Assembly: GCA_020543525.1 (NCBI GenBank) | Contig: JAHYIO010000028.1 | Coordinates: forward strand, 248,001 to 312,000 | DNA length: 64,000 nucleotides | Reading direction: 5' to 3' | Origin: Coriolopsis trogii | Taxonomy: Eukaryota > Basidiomycota > Agaricomycetes > Polyporales > Polyporaceae | In this document: positions 1 through 13,110 of the stretch, one piece after another | How positions within the stretch are numbered: the first letter of the stretch is position 1 | Layout: the number at the start of each line of letters is the position of its first letter | Position numbers and translations under genes: made by a program | The notes under the pieces: model-generated | What the model was told of the DNA's origin: nothing | What the model saw: the letters and a program-made list of their open reading frames with translations, nothing else | Databases searched by the model: none

Positions 1-3000
1 CAAGATTTGTAGTATGTTTCGTCTCATCACCGCGTGTCCGTCTTCATCAACACATCAGGCTGGCACTCGACGTTGGAACGTTGGGATTTGGATTCACCCC
101 CGCCCTCGGAGCGCGCGTTCGAGGCATCACATCTTCGCTATCGTTGACACTGGCAGCGGCAGCGGCATGGCTTACGGCTTACGGCGCACGGCTCACTCAC
201 AGACGGAGGAAACCGGTGAGCTGCAGCGACATCGCGACGTCTCGACATTCGCCCCCCTTCCTTCTGGCCACGGCAGAGTCGACGGCGGGAGGGCGCGTGA
301 GCATCGGCGGGTGGTCAGCTGGGACGTAGAGTTCCCCAAGCCGACGCCGGCCACGCAGCACAGCAGCCCAAGGGAACGCTTCTGGCATCGGTGGCCTGGG
401 AAGACGCCATCGAGGAAGCAAGGTGCTCACTCGAGTAATTATAGTACTTCGCGGGGAAGCGCAGAGGGGCAAAAGCGTGAACTGCAAACGCTGCGCGCAC
501 TAGTGTGGCCCGGGGTTTGCCGGGCGGGGGCGTAACGCTAAATTGACGGGTATGTGCATGCGGGCCCGAGCGGGGGGTTGCGTTCGTTAGGGTCGGTGAG
601 CGCTGAGCGAGGGTGAGACGTTGCTGCAGTGGTGGATTGCTCCCGGTTCGTTCCCATGGCCGATATCCATGTTGAGCGCGGCGGAATCATGAAACTCTGA
701 ATGGCTTGCAGGGAAAGGCTGGCGTCGAGTATGGCAACGAGCAGCCAATATCTGTCGGGGCAAGTGCGTGATCTGCTGTTATTACCAGCTGCAGAACGTT
801 TTCGCTCGACCGCGCTCGGGGCGTCCAAAACTTCAGGATTCAGGAAGATATCTCGCCGGGTGATGACGGATTGACCATGTGCGTGCTCAGTACAGAGCTG
901 CAGGGACTGCACAGGTCCGTGCTCGTTTGAGTAGCTGGGCTCCAGAGGACTGAGCGCAGATCAGGAGGAATCAAATGTCCAATATTCCCGTCGCCAGGGA
1001 CAGCGTTCGTCATGAAGACAGTACTAGTCCTGCAAGCGACGTTATTGGAAGTATCTAAAGTACGACGCCCCCAAGCTCCGCGACGCTTCCAAGTGCATCG
1101 ACGATGGTCGGATGCGACGATGCAGCGTCATCGATTCCCGCCTCGGACGCAAAAAGTGCCCGTTGAGCCCCGACCGACCGGGTGGCCCGCTCGTGGGTTC
1201 GAGAGTCTAAGCAGACAAACACGCGGTGGCCTATCAAGGCATCTGTGCTGCGGCATATATGCAGCTTGGATAAACCGAAGCATGTTGTCCGTGGATGAGT
1301 CAGTGGCGGCTGACGTGGGCACGGCGAGCTATGGTAACCCACGACCCGCGGCCGGGCGGGCGTGTGCGTCTTGCAAATCGCTGACTGCAGCGGGAAGGCG
1401 TGGAATGGACTTGGGGGATTCGCGAAGCAGGAGAAAGGGAGGAACTCGCGAGTCTGAATCTATGAAAAGTGACATGAGCGATACCAGGCCGCGCGAAGGG
1501 CTTCGCGCGGCTCCCAACAAGCTTCCGGCAACTGTAGGAAGCGCGTCGAGTCGAACCGATAGGGGAAGCGTAAACCGCCGGGGACTTTGAAAGTTATAGA
1601 CGACATTATGGGGAATGGGGAGAAGAAGGTTTGAGAAGGGGGAGAAGGCCGAGGTAGGAAGGCACCCTTTGGGCTCCATGACCCATTGGTAGTGAAATAT
1701 AACTTTATCACTCGATGGCATCCCCAGGGGGCGTGCGTCGTGTATCTGTCGAGTTCTGTATGACGGCAATAATGTCAGTTGTCAGGATGGGGCTTCGGAT
1801 GCCGTACAGGGCGCGAGGACTTACCGGGTCAGCAGACTCGCGTGGGGCTGGTTGCGAACTCTGTAGGACGCCGGACTGTCGTGGGACGACTTGAGGGTGC
1901 GTGCGCGCGGGCGCGTCGGGGCAAGTAATTGAGGGAACTCATTGTGTCAACGAATAGAGAGGGATCTAGAGTTCGCGTCGTGCGTGTTGTGGTGTGTTCG
2001 TTCAAGTCTATACACAGCGGATCGGGAACGGAAGGCAGTTGTACGTTGTGCGGAGGACGGATGAGCTTAGAGGACGTGCGGGAGCACTAGTCTATGCACA
2101 GACCGTCGTCCTGGACTCAGGCAGGTTCTCGCGGGTGTAGACCTGAAATTGCAGAACAACCCGATCCGACGTGTCGCTCGACATGGGCAAACAGAGAGCG
2201 GATACGTTCGCATGGAAGGAGACGACAGGGAGACAGTACATTGTATTCGCGCGCACCCACGGACCCGGGCTCGGACACGAGCGAGGCACCGCGACAGACA
2301 CGGACAGCCGGATGATGGCAAGCGGTCGATGACGCCAGCGACTGAGAAGCACGGCGCGCGTAGATCTCCTGCGTGCCAGTCGGACGACGACCTCCAACGC
2401 TTCATGGACACGTTCCGCCCAGAGACCATCCATCCGCAGCGGAGCACCTGTCGTCCGCGCTCGGTCTGGACTCGCTCTGTCGCCCACAGCCCGCAGCCCT
2501 GGAAGCACGGGGGGTCGTGTGGCTGCCATGCAGCTGCACGGAAAGCCCACGCGTGTGGGCAAACGACTTTGGACTTGCCCTTGGCAGAACGAGAACGAGG
2601 GAAGGAGTCGGCCGGGTAAGTTTGCGCAATTGACGTTGAATGAACTTGACGACGACGATAGAAGCCCGCGTGGACGAGCTGTGTTCGAATGCATCGTCCA
2701 GAAACAGCAGCACACACGCTCTCTTTGAACGTCGTTCGCAGCTGCGTGCGCGTAGCCCTCAGTCGGCGGCCCACGACATCCCCGCCTACTCTGGGAGCAA
2801 CAAGTCCAGGCTCACGAAGGCCCAGGAAGGCGCGCCTGCCCACTATGTCCTCATTGTGGCCAAGAAGCCCCCATGACGGGCTTGTAGCGCTGCGCTGCAA
2901 TGGGGGGAGGGACACGAGGTTAGTCATCGCCGTCGTGAGGAGCTCGTAAAACGTACAAGCCGTGCTTGACTCGCGATTACGAGCAACGAGCGAGCGAGAA

Positions 3001-4632
3001 GCGTGGAGATGTCTGGAAGAATACCGTGGCCGGATTGACATCGCAGAATCGTCCACACGAACGCGCCTTCTCAGCGGGATCGCTCGCAATCAGGCATGAG
3101 TGGAAGGTTCTAAGCCTAGGCGACGCCAGATTAGATGCCTGTCGTGTGCGCAGAGGTGATGACGGCGCATACAAACAACGAGGGTCCCGTCTAACGCACT
3201 ATCAACGGCGCGCGCTGCTTCGCGGAACGGGCATGCATGCTCCCTCCGGGAACGAGAACGGAGCAGAGGTCTGGCCCGTCGACGAACGCACCCTCCCGGG
3301 GTCTGAATATGTTGGGCAGAGGAGGGGGCGATCCCCCCAATGCCGCATCCGACGCACAAGAGGCAAGCCAGTTTCCAAGTGCGGAGTTGGGCCAGCTAGA
3401 CGGGGCGACAGAATACATCGACTCGGATGCGGTTGGCTGCGAGGCCGGGGTGGTGGATTATGGGGTGCTGCGTTGCAAAGTCGCGACGTCTCCCATTCAC
3501 TCACACCGTCCCTGTTCCTCGATCCAAACGCGTTTCCATGTTCCCGGCCGGTCTTTTGACTCTGCGCAATGGTCAGATGACAAGCGCCGGTCAAGAGAGC
3601 GAATACCCTGAGTGGGAACTTGGATGCGGTATGGGACTTTTGCGTATAGGCGGCGATGGTGTCATCGAATGTCGGACAGAGATTAGGTCCTGTGATGGGG
3701 CCTTGTTCATACGATCATAACCGTATGGTACATGTGAGTGAATCCTGTAAGTTACATGATTGGCTTCATGAACGGAAATATTGTGAGCAGGGAGCTGAGA
3801 GTCGCAAACGCAAGGAATGCGAGTAAAAAGACCGAGCAAGCTAGGTGAGATAGTCAAGACACAGGAGGTGAGCGGGAATGGGATCAGTGACGAATGGCGA
3901 TTCCCATGAACGTGGACTGAATGCGCAGAGGCCGCATTCAGCGGCGGAGCGCCGTGAGGGTCCTATGATCTTGAGAACGAGAATGCGAATGTCCTTGGAT
4001 GTCGTACGGAGGATTTGGAATCAAGTCGCCCGAACGGGTATGGTCGGCCACGATGCATGATACATGGCAGGGAGCTGTCCGACTAAGAGACCGGTCAGGT
4101 GAAGGCCCAAAGAAGGCCCCAGCTGCATCGTGCTGCCCGTTTGGGCTGCTGTGTCTGCCTGGAATACACATACCGTGCCGCGAGGCAAATCCAAAGTCTA
4201 GATTGGCAGAAGACCGAGGGAGAGCTGGTCCGAGGGTGTTTGGGCCTCGGAGGATGTAGTAGGCGTCGGACAGCGTGAGGTCGATGTGCGGAGGGACGTC
4301 GGTGAGAGGTTGAGGAGGGCCGGTACGTGTGGACGATCAAAGTTGGGTGGTACTTGTGGCGACTTGGGGAGCGTTTGCCGGTGGCTTACCGCAGTGAGCT
4401 CGTGGAACATGCGCCCGGCTGTTGGCCCACGAGCGGGAGCTTATCAGGGACAGGCCACTAATCCGCATATGGGAGATGCACACGCAGACTCCGCCACTCC
4501 GCCAGACTCCGCGCAAAGCAGAAATTAGTTCGAGGGAGGGGAGATCTGACGCGAGATCTGCCAATGGCAGCGCGCTGCAGCCTACGCAGCCGAAATAGGT
4601 CATCGCTCTCGAGGGCGAGCCTGGACCCCTTC
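1..4632. other. Gene-poor region, no supportable gene
   Basis: I see no reading frame here with recognisable protein character. The longest frames (for example 2067-3089 on the minus strand) are rich in Arg, Ser, Pro and Cys, as expected from random GC-rich DNA, and I could not join them into spliced models. No tRNA or rRNA pattern is evident. It may be the regulatory upstream region of the small gene at 4834 or simply intergenic. Confidence 0.6.
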
Positions 4633-4634
4633 GC

Positions 4635-4641
4635 CTATAAA
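4635..4641 (+). promoter_or_regulatory. TATA-like box of the 111-aa gene
   Basis: CTATAAA lies 193 bp upstream of the ATG at 4834 and is followed by a pyrimidine-rich leader, a common arrangement of fungal core promoters. Confidence 0.45.
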
Positions 4642-4833
4642 GTTGACTTCCAGTCCCCTCTGCTTTTCCCTCTCATCGCTCGGTCGTCTCTGTGACCCTC
4701 ACAACCGTCCTCGTCGTCCCTGTCGTCCTCCCGCTGCCCCCAGCGTCCAATACACTCGAGCTTTTGCGCTCCTGCACCCAACTGAACATCGAGCCACCTT
4801 CCTCGGCCCCACTTGCCGGTCCCTCCACGCGAC

Positions 4834-5349
4834 ATGCCGTCCCAATCCCAGAAGTCCAACTCCTCGGCATCCTCGACAAAGTCTATCCCCCCAGAGCAGC
4901 TCATCTCGCTCCCAAGCTTTGCATGCTCTCTCTCGTCACTACCCCAGGCAAAGAGCATCGACGGCCTCTCTTTGCACCCGTCCATGCTCGCCCAGCGCAA
5001 CGCTGAGAGCCAGGCAAAGGTAGCACTCTATTTTCATGTCCACATGTTCGCGCGTAGTAATCCTGTATTGCAGTTGCAAAAAGCACTGTCCAAGTCTGCT
5101 GCCAATGCCAATCTTCCCCACGCATACGCGAGCCCAACAGTGCGTGTCTGAGTCCTCTTTCGCGTAACTCCACCGTCTGACGGTGTCGTTCGCTACGTCG
5201 CAGGCATCGCCAGCGCAGTACTCTCCATCCTCAAATTCCCCTCCCCTCATGATGCGGAAACCCGTGAGTCTCTATGCAGTTTTGATGACCCGTTGGCCCG
5301 TGCTAACGACGCGTCGTCGCCATAGGCAAAAGCAAAAATGCAAGTCTGA
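4834..5349 (+). CDS. Small conserved-looking hypothetical protein (111 aa, 4 exons)
   Basis: Exons 4834-5019, 5074-5139, 5204-5263 and 5326-5349 join in one frame to a 111-residue protein starting MPSQSQKSN and ending AKAKMQV. Every intron starts GT, ends AG, is 54-64 bp and falls between codons; the last one contains TGCTAAC as branch site. The protein is Ser/Pro/Ala-rich with no signal peptide or membrane segment. Its middle (SLPSFACSLSSLPQAKSIDGLSLHP) looks like a short conserved core, followed by a Lys/Ala/Gln stretch and a Ser-Pro tail. I do not recognise the family. Three clean phase-0 introns in so short a gene argue strongly that it is real. It stands alone, with over 4 kb of apparently empty DNA upstream and almost 6 kb downstream. 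Confidence 0.75.
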
Positions 5350-8300
5350 ACGAACCTTGCTCTTCCATGCGACACCCTCTTTCCTCATAGACTTATATCC
5401 TCCGTTTTCTCTCTGTCTCGGGACTTTGCAGTACCTACTGTCGCTGTCACGTCCACGGCATAAAAGCTATCCGTACGCACCTCGATCTTGCTTTGCATCA
5501 TTAGACGTTTTCCTGTCTCTGCCCTCTCTCTCTACCCTTATTCCCTCACATGGCATCGATATCCCCTCGCACTCTCCCTGCATATCTGTCTCTCGCATAG
5601 TTTCTCTCCCACTCTCCCACTCTCCCTCACATGATTCATCCTCTCCTCGTCGTATACACACTTCGCATTTGGCTGGGGCCTTTGGGTTTCTAATCATCGC
5701 ATCCTGTCTCTGTAGTCCTGCATGAACAGTCCATCCGGGATGCACGCGGCTAGTCCTTGAATACATTATACAGTATGGTTGTCTCCTTCCTTTGCGCGTC
5801 TGCGTCAGCCTTCGACCGGAAACCGACGTTGGCAACGTCCTGTGTGTAGTCCTGAACGCAGTTGCATCCGCGGTCACCCGATCACCGACACGTGTGGTGG
5901 TGATCGGTAGAGGCTCCTAGCGCGTCCTCGCTCGGTTTCAGGTGCGTCGTTTCCGCCGCGACCCTGCGCTAAGATTCTACAGCAGAGGATCACTCAGCGA
6001 ATCAGAGTCATGAGCGCGTCGCTGCTCCTCGCGCAGTACGCAACTCCCCGTCTCCATCCTGACGGCCTAGAGCGTTATCCTGCATTGTCTCTTTCCCTGG
6101 CCGTATCTTGCACCCCGGAAAATGACCCAACAAGGCACTGGTCCGGTCTGTATTGTCGGGTACGCGACGGAATGATGGGCACCCACCACGTTTCACAATA
6201 AGCCGTGAGTATATTGTCATTGTATATAATCACTGCAAGGCGGATGCACCCCCGAAACTTCTGAAGCCGTTGGACGTTCTCGAACTCGAACTCGACCCCC
6301 GCCCACGCCCGCCCATGGCGTTATGGCCAGATCTGGCAGGGACACTGACAGCAGCGATGATATCGGGATCCTGTTCTGTTGAACTGTAACGGTGCGGAGT
6401 TCTGCTGGAGCGGGAAAGTTTCCCTAACTGGCCGTGCTTATCTCTCTGATGTCCTGAACAAACCCGGACCCGGTTCAGATTCTGGTTCTGCATTCGCCGC
6501 TCAGAGTGGACGTCTGAGCAGTGGGGTCTCTCCCACAGGAAGCGTCGACGCCGCCGTTCGTCAACGTTGCAGTCCGCACCGCTGCTGCAGCGTCCCCCTC
6601 CGTCGGTCTTTTCTCCCTCGTGCGCGCGCGTCGCTCACGAACTTCACGATCCTCCGCTCTTCCTCGGCGCGCCGCAGAGAGAATATTGTTCCCGAGCAGG
6701 GGTGCGCACACGAACGGATTCGGGGGAATCAGCCGGACGTCCCGACGGTTTTTTCTTTGCTTTTTTTTCGCTGGATCGCTGGGTCCTATAGGGGGTTGTC
6801 GCGATTCGTGGACACGATTCGTCAATCTCGTCAGGGACGGCGTCGACGATGCATATGCGCGGTCAGGCCCTCGAGATGCGGTCTGTCCGACTGGCTTCCG
6901 GCACCGCCGGCCACTGGGCCCACACGTTGGAGGGTCTTCACGTGGTGGTGGGCGGTGGTGGTTCGGGAGCGATGGCAGTGGACGCGTACGGCGGGCGGGT
7001 GGGTGAGTAACGTACAGACAACGTTAACGCGTTCACGCTTCATGCTGATGCAGACGTTCAGAGCAGGGACAGCGAACTGGGCTCGGGGCTCGGGATAGCG
7101 GCGCGCCATCCTATCTCTCCCCCTATCGCTCTATACGCGCATCATCATCATCATCAAGACGGATGGCAGGTGCGTCATCTTGGGCTCGAGCTGGTCGGAC
7201 ACTGCGCACGAAAGCACCCTCGGACTGCCGGTTTTACGTAGAAACCAACGGTGTGGCCAGAGGATCGGACTCGGGTTGGTTTGCATCGGGCCATCACATC
7301 ACGACGACGGACCGCCGCACGCCCCGAGTTCTTCGCGCGCTATCGCCGTCGAGTGGTTGGCACTATGCAGAGGCTAGGCTGGGTTCGCGCGTCAGCATTG
7401 CAAGCCCGCGATGTTGGGGGCCGTTGACGACATTGACCGCGTCGACCCATGGGTTTGATGGAACGCCCTGCCCGATCGCGCGTGGAACCGGTGGAACGTC
7501 GAATCTGTCCAGAGGCCCGGTGGAAAGGAGACCTAGCGCAGGGGAAACAGCAAAGGCGAGGCAAGAGCAGTGAGAAGCACCCCGGAGACGGAGGCGAAGT
7601 CCCGTACGCATGCGCAGCCACGTACTTGGATGGACGACGGCCAGAGCCTGTTCCGAGAGTGCAGCTCTCATCTCGAGGACGATCACCCGCATACGGCGCA
7701 CGGTGTGGCTCCCAAAGATGTCCCGCCAATCCGTCGCTGCGATGGGAGGGCGCTAAGCGTTGGGTGCGTCCGGATGTCTGCGCCGGTCCCGATCCTTCTT
7801 TTCCTTCCTGCGGCTTGCTATAGCTTATACCTTATGGCTTGTCAGGTCCCTGCCCAGGGAGCCTATTGCACACCCGCGCGTAACGTGTTGCACCTCGTCA
7901 GTGCTCTCAGGCTCGTTACGCCCACCGCGTGCTTCTCTGCACGTTGTCGCGCATGCATGGCCGCGTGCGTTTTCCACTCTGAGCTGACGGATGCCTATGC
8001 TGACTAGAAGTTGACAGGCGTCCACCAGCGCGAGTTCTCATCTTTCCGCTTTCTGCGGGGGAGATGCTTCGGCTCGCGCCAGGGCACTTATGGCATGCTC
8101 GTTCCATATTATCCAGAATATCGCCGTGCGATGACAATGCGTGGCCCGCACTCTGCAGCGTTGCCACACTTGAGGCGCGCCGACGTCAGGCGAAGCCCCC
8201 TCTCTCATTATCGTCGAGCTTCCTGCAGTACGTTCTCAGGAGACCCGGGACGGTCCTCCAGGCTCGCGCTGCTTCTGCGATCCGTTATGGCGCGAGGGAC

Positions 8301-11179
8301 GATCTTTGCGGGCCTTCTGTGGCCACAGGACTGACGCGCGTGATGGTGAGTTTTCTGTCCGACCCTCTCAATGTGCGCACGCTCTTCAGGGTTGTCTCCC
8401 AACGCCAGGCTCCTTCCTACAGCGGGTCGTCCCGACCGACCAACGTGCGCGGAGCTAGCAGCGTGCTCGTCAGCTCCACGTCATTCAAGCATGCCTGGAC
8501 GCACGTATCCGTTCTTGCGTCGAGTGGAGCAGGCCTTCCGCCAATCCTGGGAGGTATGTCGTCGGATCCGTTTCGTCTTCTTTGCTATTGCTCGCGGTGC
8601 CTGCCAGTGCGCGCCTTTGTGCACATTGTGCTGCTCATGTTTTCTCGCCGACATCACAGTACGCCCCAAGGAGCGCGCGAAGAACCCACGGCTCACGCAC
8701 CGTCCTCCGGACGCGTACGACTTCGCGAACGCACGTCCGAGGAGAACCTGACGCGTGAACGCGCAGGAGCCGTCTGGAACTCGATAAGACCGTGCGGGGA
8801 CGCTGACCGCGTATAGGCAATCAGACATACCGGCGGCCTCCGTGGTGTGGGTTAATTCCAGAGTGCGGGAGTCCTGAACTCGAGCTCTCGTTATCGACCG
8901 GCCGGTCTTTCCTGTGCTCGACCACGCTTCCCCCGACGGCGCGGCCCATTCTGGCGCTCTCGACGCTCAAGGTGGGAACCGGGCTGCGCGCGGTGTGAGA
9001 TGCGAGATGCGAGATGCGTCAAAGTGCGAGCTGCGAACTGCGAAGGTACGCCTGGGCCCGGGGATACTGCACCGCGGCTCAGTACATGCTCACCTCGAGC
9101 TTGGGCGACAGCGTCAGCCCCCGAGCGCTCGAGGCTGCAACGACCGCACGTCTTGGGCGATGGGCACGGCACTACGCACCGCGTTCGCGCGCGCGCGCGG
9201 TCGCTGTACGAGTCGCGCTGATCCGGAGGCTCGGGCAGGACTGGGGCACGTCCTGCGACTTGCGTTCTCGTAACGACTGCAAGGGTCCGTCGAGCCTGGG
9301 CGACGAGCCACAGCGAGGCGATGGGGTCTGGGTACGTTCGGGAAAAACTTTGTTTGCGGAGGCTAACGGCTACTCTTTCGTTCGCCGCTGGCAGTGGCAA
9401 CGGCCGCGTTTCCGTCGAGATAGGCCGGCTGGCCATGGGCCCATGCGTGCTGGCCTGCCAAGATGTCGTGCCAAACTCTGGCTCGGAGGGAGTGAACGCC
9501 TGGGAGATGGTTCTAGTCCGCAGACTCGTGTTCGCCTCAGAGTTTTTTGGTGAGTCTCCAGACATACATGTCTTTGCGCACGGCACGCGGGATCGCGTTG
9601 ATTTGTCTTTCCACAGGTTCAGACTCCGAGTCAGTTCGAGCCCGGGAAGCTTCAGACAGAGGTACATAGACGCCAAGAGCATTGCTCAAGATTGATGCTG
9701 CAGCCACGAGAAGCACACAAGGTTGGCCAGACATGTCGCGGGTTCGCACGCACCCCGAGAGGATCGATGTCCTCGCGGGAGGTCCATGGCCTATGGGCAC
9801 CGCGCACACTCTCTCGTGTCTCGCACGACGGTTCTGCGTGTGTGCGGTATCCCGTTCGGGAGGATCTGCCCCCGCGCACGCCCTTCTCCCGCTAAACACA
9901 TGATGACCCCGCCAGAGGTCACGCATCCCAAATTCCATGCACGGAACCGAACCCTATGTCGTGCGGTATGTTTCATTTGCGCACGTCCATGTCCATGTTC
10001 CGTTCGCATCGATCTATCGATACATTGAGAATCCTGCGACCTGGAGCGGGTACGCCTGCAATGCGCTCGCGCCGCTCTAAGACCCTACGGTCCGCTCTGG
10101 AGGAGCTCGGTGCCAGCTCCGACTGGCCGCCGGATAGCGTTCGACGGTGTTGCTCGCACGGCCAAGAGAGGGTATATGGCGACTGGGCGCAGTCGGGAAA
10201 CGAGGCACTTATCTCGCTTACAACCACCGTCAATGAAGGCACGAATGGCGATGCATGCGCGTGGCCATGACGTCCCTGCCGTCTATGTATGTACACATAG
10301 ACGTCTTGCTCGAAAGCTCGGTCAGAACCGGATTGCGCGTACTTGCGCTGACATGTGTCGCCGATGCATGTTAGCTCGAACGTAAATCTAAAGGTCAGAC
10401 GCGTATGTACCGTACTTTATCTCTCTCGTTGGACAGATGTGGCTAGACGTCTTCCCTGCGATCTCAACATGCTCTTGATGTCCGACAGGTCGGTTTCTGT
10501 AGTCTGCTGGAGGCACCAAGGTTTGATCTCAGCGATGAGAGAATAGCAACCTGGCCAGGTCCTGCAAGGCAATGCCTATATTGCGTATGTGCACCGTGCC
10601 TTCGCTAGGAGATTGTCTCCCGGAGAGCCGTGCAGGGCTGAGCACCGCTTATAATGGGGTGCCAGGTCCTGCAGCACTAGTACTAACTTGCAGCATACGA
10701 TACCGACATTGTTCCGCCTTCCAATATTTCCACACGCAGATACACAGACCACCTCTGTATGTTTCGTACATGCGCAGAACTCGTGAAATTCTAGAACATG
10801 AACGTGTGCGACATAAGACCCAAGGCCCGGTCTACCACGCGCCTCCCGGCGATCTATTTACACTCTGAGCCTCAGTGGGACCAATAGCAGCGCGGCGTGG
10901 AGGTATGGACCAGCGAGTGCGATCACCCAAGGCGGAAAGGTATATTCCCAAACACACTAGTAGCACTTGCATGCCCACATACAGATACATGTCCGTGAGA
11001 GAGATTGAGATTGAGCACCGGTACAGATGTCAGTACCGCTGCCAGCCGTAGGGCGACAGCGGCAACTTATCCAAGAGACGGCTCGACGTGAGCAGAAACC
11101 GCGGCGAACCGCGAACCGCGAACCGCGCCCGCCCGTCACGACTACTTATCGGACGACAGAACGGGGATGTACGGCGACT
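5350..11179. other. Gene desert of 5.8 kb
   Basis: The first 350 bp are strongly pyrimidine-rich on the plus strand and are probably the 3' untranslated region of the 111-aa gene. From 5.9 to 11.1 kb I find only short frames without protein character, an (ATC)n run at 7141-7156 and a short CGCGAAC repeat near 11100-11125. No splice-consistent model or structural RNA could be supported. Confidence 0.55.
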
Positions 11180-12131
11180 CTACTGCTTCTTCGTCTTCTG
11201 CGCTCGTCCGGCCACACGCAGCGCCGACGTGATGTCCTTCCCAAGCTGCCAAATGATGTAGCTAGGGACGATAAGCCACAGCCTGAGGACGGGGAGAGGC
11301 GCACAAAACCCGGGAATCATCGCAGGAAACGAGACGTGGGACGAGACGGAGAAGCAGTGGCGCATTCGTTGCCGTCAGCGAAGCTTGAAATGATGACGGT
11401 AGAGCCGGACGTGGTCGGGTCACTCACCCGTTGGGGATGATCCAGTAGACGAAGAGCGTCTTGAGGTCGTTGTGGCCGACGGCGCACCCACCGCAGTAGT
11501 ACTCCTGGAGCCAGTAAAGGACGGTCTTGGAGAGCGTCATGACGGCGCTCGCGAACCCGACAAGGGGCGCGACGGGGGACCTGGAGACGTGGGCGAGGTA
11601 GAGATAGAAGATGTTGAGGAAGTTCTCGACGACGTTCAAGGCCGCTGCGGCGTTATCGTCAAACGCGATCCTTTCTGGCTTACGACAAAACGGAGAAGCG
11701 TACGTGAGAGTACGTACATTGGGCATTGGTGAAACCATCGCCGTTTTGGTAGGCCTTAACACCATATACCTAGATTGCGAAGACGTAATGGTGAGCAGCG
11801 TACGACACAGGGATGAAGTTGAGGGCACTAACGTAGTCGACTTCCTGGTAGATAGCATACGGCTTCCAAATCCAGTGCAAGTCACCGCCGACCATGGAAC
11901 GTGGCCTGTTATTCGTTCGCGCGAACCATTAAGCTCCCTGACCGAAGTCTGGAAACTGGCGAGATTCAACGGACACTCACCGGAGAAAACAGTATGAAGC
12001 GTCCCAGAATATGACCGGGACCGTCAACGCGAACCTGCCGATGCGGGGAAAGCCCATCAGGGCACTAGGCGACGTCCAAGCTTGGATGGTACGCACCAGA
12101 GGGAGACGATCGTGCGCGTTTTGACTGCCAT
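11180..12131 (-). CDS. EXPERA/emopamil-binding-type membrane protein (177 aa)
   Basis: Six exons (12131-12097, 12034-11981, 11905-11833, 11769-11718, 11644-11428, 11282-11180) join to 177 aa. All introns are GT/AG, and an apparent in-frame TAG at the fourth exon is just the end of an intron. The protein starts MAVKTRTIVSLWF and has four to five hydrophobic segments: about residues 8-25, 75-95, 97-117 and 130-150. Motifs typical of the EXPERA/emopamil-binding superfamily are visible: WDASYCFLRPRS, GGDLHWIW, YQEVDYVYG, NGDGFTNAQ and a C-terminal HNDLKTLFVYWIIPNGLW. The C-terminus is basic (AQKTKKQ), as for ER-retained proteins. The superfamily includes sterol isomerases (EBP), TMEM97 and CLN6. 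This fungal branch has no function I can assign, so I do not call it ERG2/EBP. Its ATG lies only 26 bp from the stop of the next gene upstream. Confidence 0.85.
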
Positions 12132-12157
12132 TCTTGCTCGCTGTGCTATATTCCTTG

Positions 12158-12805
12158 CTATTCGACGGCCTGGTGGGTGGCAGAGGAGGCGGGGGTGAGG
12201 GCAGGAGGGAAAGGAGAGCTGGCTTGCAACGAACCGTGCGACGCGATCACCTTCGCTCTTGTGCATGTGGGCGAGTCTGCATCCCGTGTCTCCTTCTCCC
12301 GGCGCCCATCGGTCTCGGCATGCCCGACCGAGCCTCTCCTCCGACGCCGAGTCCCATGCCTGCCAGTGCGTGGTCGCTCGTGGCCACTGTCCTCCCCGTC
12401 GTCCCCCGCTGCGCTCCCCTCTCTGCTCTCCCCCTCGTCGTCCACCGTGCTCGCCGTGTCCGACGGCGGTGCAGGCTCCAGATAGTAACCCCATCCAGCA
12501 CGCCCGCCTTCGCTGTGGAAGCCCCTTTTCCAGAGCACTTTCGGTCTTTCGCGCGCTTGTGCCTCGTCGCGTCGGGCTTGTTCGACGAGCGCTGCGCTGT
12601 GCGCCGCGGAGAAGAGCATCGGTCGGTACATATCGTCTATTATTTCGTCAGCGTTAGGCGTCGTCGTGCGCGGATGTCGGGACGGAGGAGTCGAGGGTAT
12701 GCAGGTGGTGAGTGTACGCGGTTCATTGTGTAACAGGTCAAACAAACATTGGGCCGGAACACGAGGCGAGAACTGGAGTAAGCGGCGTGTTTGGACACGA
12801 TCCAT
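12158..12805 (-). CDS. Hypothetical protein (188 aa, 2 exons)
   Basis: Exon 1 (12805-12718) and exon 2 (12636-12158) join through an 81-bp intron with a CCTAACGCTGAC branch region, giving MDRVQTRRLLQF and then HDMYRPMLFSAAHSAALVEQARR. The middle (RPKVLWKRGFHSEGGRAGWGYYLEP) looks conserved; the C-terminal half is low-complexity, rich in Asp, Glu, Gly, Arg and Ser. No signal peptide or known domain is seen. I do not recognise it. It ends 26 bp before the start of the EXPERA gene on the same strand, which is tight for separate fungal genes. The C-terminal tail may therefore be mis-modelled, or the two may be read from overlapping transcripts. Confidence 0.5.
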   Translation of the reverse strand: MDRVQTRRLLQFSPRVPAQCLFDLLHNEPRTLTTCIPSTPPSRHPRTTTPNADEIIDDMYRPMLFSAAHSAALVEQARRDEAQARERPKVLWKRGFHSEGGRAGWGYYLEPAPPSDTASTVDDEGESREGSAAGDDGEDSGHERPRTGRHGTRRRRRGSVGHAETDGRREKETRDADSPTCTRAKVIASHGSLQASSPFPPALTPASSATHQAVE

Positions 12806-13110
12806 CTGGCAAAGCGCGCCCGCTTGTGCCTTTTCTCACCACCTCCGCCCTAACGACGACGTTCCACAAAGCGCCTGACATTCCATTCCGTCTTGTCTTC
12901 GACCTCCATATTTTGCAAGTCCGCTCTTTCGCGCATAGACATGAGCTTTGGCGGTACGTGGACGGAGGGGCATCAGGTATCAGGCAAAGGTGAAGCGCAT
13001 TCCATAGACTGATGAAGTACCTTCTCGCAGCTCGCAAGCATGTCCAACCTTTGGACCAGCAGGCAAGCATATCATACACAATTACAATACATACTGTATA
13101 CCATTCGTAG

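Noticed and set aside
1185..1215. GGTTCGA-like T-loop suggesting a tRNA
   Set aside because: No acceptor stem, anticodon arm or D-arm could be paired around it.
2067..3089. 340-codon open frame on the minus strand
   Set aside because: Composition is that of random GC-rich DNA, overlapping frames on both strands are equally open, and no motif or splice partner is seen.
11770..11832. Apparent in-frame TAG nonsense mutation in the EXPERA gene
   Set aside because: It is the AG end of a normal 63-bp intron; removing the intron gives the expected VDYVYGVKAY.
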